A DNA stretch of 64,000 bases from Emiliania huxleyi CCMP1516 (Eukaryota > Haptophyta > Isochrysidales > Noelaerhabdaceae), in the NCBI RefSeq assembly GCF_000372725.1, contig NW_005201392.1:510497-574496 (forward strand). The letters are read 5' to 3'. Below, in pieces: positions 62,098 through 64,000 of this stretch (position 1 is its first letter; each line of letters begins with the position of its first letter). Both the position numbers and the translations under genes were made by a program. The notes under the pieces were generated by a model. The model was not told the origin of the DNA. It was given only the letters and a program-made list of their open reading frames with translations, and ran no database searches.

Positions 62098-63131
62098 CGC
62101 ATGCACGTGCCACAAACCTCCGATCCCCGTCAGCGGGTTTCTTTCTTTCTTTCTTTCCCCAGAAGGCCAAAGAGTCATTTCTTTCTTTCCTATTCACAGA
62201 CCTTGTTCTTGATAAGGAAATATTCTTTGGGCTCTGCTCTTCGCGTCCTGCTACCTCCTACCTGCTCGCCTCACGTGGCCACCTCGTCATTGTATCGACT
62301 CAGTCGGGCCATCGCATGTTACTCCTGTCGTCTGTTGTGATGTTGTGCCCTTGTTTGTTTCTCTTTGCCATCCCATCGATCGTTTGTGCGGGCGGCCCCG
62401 ACGGAGACAGATAGATAGATGAATGACACAGTCCTCAGTCGTTGGCCTGTTACCGGGTATATACTTTTCCGGCAAACAAAAAGGAAAACAGAGGGTCTCC
62501 AGCACTTTGCGTTTCCGGAAATTTCCAGGGAAAACAGAGGGTGTTTGGTGCTCCATTCTGTTTCTCTCGAGTTTCCCTCGGGGAAACTCGCGAGTTTCCC
62601 TGACTGACTGAGTCTGAGAGCTGGTCTGGGGCAAAATCTGAGGCGAAACCGAGGAAACCGGCAAAATACCCGGGTATTTTTTCCAGGTATACCCGCAAAA
62701 TACCCGGTATTTTGCCAATTTTGCTGATTTTGGGACCAAAACAGCCTCAGACTCGGCTCAGAGCCAAAAAATTGACGATTTCCCCCGAGTTTTCTCGGGA
62801 AAATAGAGAGGAAAAGAGAGGGTGCTGTAGAGAAAAAAGGAAAAAAGACGGGGTGCGAGAGGGAAAGCATATACATACATACAGCCTAAACAGTCGTGAT
62901 TGATTGATTGATGAAGAGGGGCCTGGGTGGGGTGGGCAGGAAGGAGGACACCACGCCCGCACAGAAGCAAGCCTGCCGGCGGCTGAAAAAATAGGCTGGA
63001 TTGAGGTCGTGCGGCTGGATCGAGATTCCCAACCTCATTTCTCGGAATGAATAGCCGATATGTAACGAGCCAAAAAGAGGTGCGGACGGAGACGAGAGCC
63101 CGGGGCCGCGCGGCCCCGGGCGGCTGGATCG
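62098..63131. other. Divergent intergenic region with A/T-rich foldbacks
   Basis: It contains a repeat word shared with 42888-42940 (62322-62373), a GGAAAxTCGxGxxTTTCCC foldback cluster (62560-62605), and AAAATACCCGGGTATTTT-like palindromes (62660-62715). GC content falls clearly. A short GC-only hairpin (GGGGCCGCGCGGCCCC) lies near 63101-63118, just upstream of the next start. No gene was seen. Confidence 0.6.
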
Positions 63132-63890
63132 ATGCCGGGGATCCATGCTGTCGTGTGGGCGTGCCTCGCCTTCTTCTTCTACTCCACGGGAGGTTTTGTG
63201 GTTGCGCTGAGCGTCCCGAGTCCGGCCGCAGGGGAGAGCGGTGCCGATAGCATCGGCAGCGCAGTTCTGTATGCGCTCGGGCTCGCCGATGCAGTGCCAT
63301 CGGGCGTGGACGGAGCGCTGAAGGTTTCGCGCGGCGCGCACCTCGCCGAGCTCGCAAGAAGTCGAGACCTACGAGAGGAGCAATCTCGAGGACGCCTCTC
63401 GCACGCCTCCCTCCCCCACCTTTTCACGAGGGCAGCTTCGGCACCAGTGGCACAAGGCAGTGGGGCCGGGCCGAATCTCAGCCGCCAACTGTCCGAAACG
63501 TCCCCACCGCCGCTTCCGCCCCAGCAGCCTGGGACACAGGTGTCTCAGGGTACGACGTTCACTCTGAGCATCCCGGGGAGCTTCGCTTTGCACAGCAAAA
63601 CTTGCGGGGCACCCATTGGTGCGGCGATTCGGACGCAGACATTCTTGGATCTTATGAGCAAGGAGCTTAGCCCGAAGGATATCACGTTGATTGACCCCAT
63701 AACGTGCGAGGTCACCACGATCACCTCTCCGTCCTCGCCGCCCCTGCCGCCTCCCCCGTCGCCGCCTCCACCATCGCCGCCCCCACCATCGCCGCCGCCA
63801 CCCTCTTTGCCTCCTCCCTCCATGCCGCCGCCTCTGACTCCTCCATCCCCACCTCCGCCCTCCCTTGCCCATTCCGTCCTCCCCCTCTAA
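63132..63890 (+). CDS. Secreted proline-rich (hydroxyproline-rich-type) protein
   Basis: A single-exon frame of 252 residues. MPGIHAVVWACLAFFFYSTG is a signal peptide or signal anchor. The middle has a small beta-like region with two cysteines (SFALHSKTCGAPIGAAIRTQ and ITLIDPITCEVTTIT). The C-terminal 70 residues are [13 protein letters not shown]-type repeats, as in extensin and pherophorin-like cell-surface proteins of algae, which are often hydroxylated and glycosylated. Surface or scale-matrix location is inferred. The ATG at 63132 starts the hydrophobic leader; the frame is open upstream to 63047 without coding character. Confidence 0.68.
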   Translation: MPGIHAVVWACLAFFFYSTGGFVVALSVPSPAAGESGADSIGSAVLYALGLADAVPSGVDGALKVSRGAHLAELARSRDLREEQSRGRLSHASLPHLFTRAASAPVAQGSGAGPNLSRQLSETSPPPLPPQQPGTQVSQGTTFTLSIPGSFALHSKTCGAPIGAAIRTQTFLDLMSKELSPKDITLIDPITCEVTTITSPSSPPLPPPPSPPPPSPPPPSPPPPSLPPPSMPPPLTPPSPPPPSLAHSVLPL

Positions 63891-64000
63891 ACTTCGCTGG
63901 ATACGGACTCTCCTGGGCCTTCTACTCTATTCCGCCCGCCGGCATTTTATTTGGTCACTTAACTTTTTTCACCGTGGCTCCTCTAGCGATCCAATTTCCG

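Overview
The window is nuclear DNA of a photosynthetic protist. It is GC-rich (strong G/C preference at third codon positions) and carries spliced genes on both strands, a light-harvesting chlorophyll-binding protein of the type found in algae with red-derived plastids, and many secreted or membrane proteins. Introns that begin with GC rather than GT are common. A haptophyte is the most likely source. A pelagophyte or a dinoflagellate cannot be excluded from sequence alone. One 100-base run of N (32118-32217) marks a scaffold gap.

Layout. 1-10 kb: an edge-truncated unknown gene, an AAA-ATPase fragment, a PCIF1-like cap methyltransferase, dispersed repeats, a DUF1415 protein, and 3' fragments of a ZIP transporter and of tRNA methyltransferase Trm1. 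10-22 kb: an RRM-like protein, a secreted LRR protein, a UBE2O-type ubiquitin ligase with an added UBA domain, an ERI1-like exonuclease and a 2-oxoglutarate dioxygenase; the last two are divergent and separated by a transposon-like insert. 22-32 kb: a lipid-anchored ADP-ribosyltransferase with ankyrin repeats, an ankyrin/OGFOD3-like dioxygenase fusion, and a frameshifted ankyrin/RING gene. 32-40 kb: a very large minus-strand gene that fuses FHA, SET, a histone H2B-H2A doublet, several histone H3 tail look-alikes, SAM domains and a dynamin/SLIP-GC-like GTPase. 40-64 kb: 3-hydroxyisobutyryl-CoA hydrolase, a CS-domain protein, a coiled-coil protein, a small membrane protein, an LHC protein, a drug/metabolite-type transporter, a xanthine/uracil-type permease, a SAM methyltransferase fused to a lipocalin-like domain, and a proline-rich secreted protein. 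The rest is repeats.

Two things stand out. The first is the 32-40 kb gene. It places a methyltransferase domain, two nucleosome-core histone folds with the acidic patch kept, and close copies of the H3 K4/K9 and K27 tail segments in one polypeptide, all inside a single 4.9-kb exon. I know of no described protein with this architecture. The second is intron structure. In nearly every gene the first bases of an intron repeat the first bases of the next exon (repeats of about 7 to 27 bp), and the donor is often GC. Several introns in unrelated genes also share related internal sequence, always in the sense orientation. This looks like recent intron gain by tandem duplication and by introner-like elements.

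Exon boundaries were inferred by eye from reading frame, protein family alignment and splice signals; no transcript data were available.
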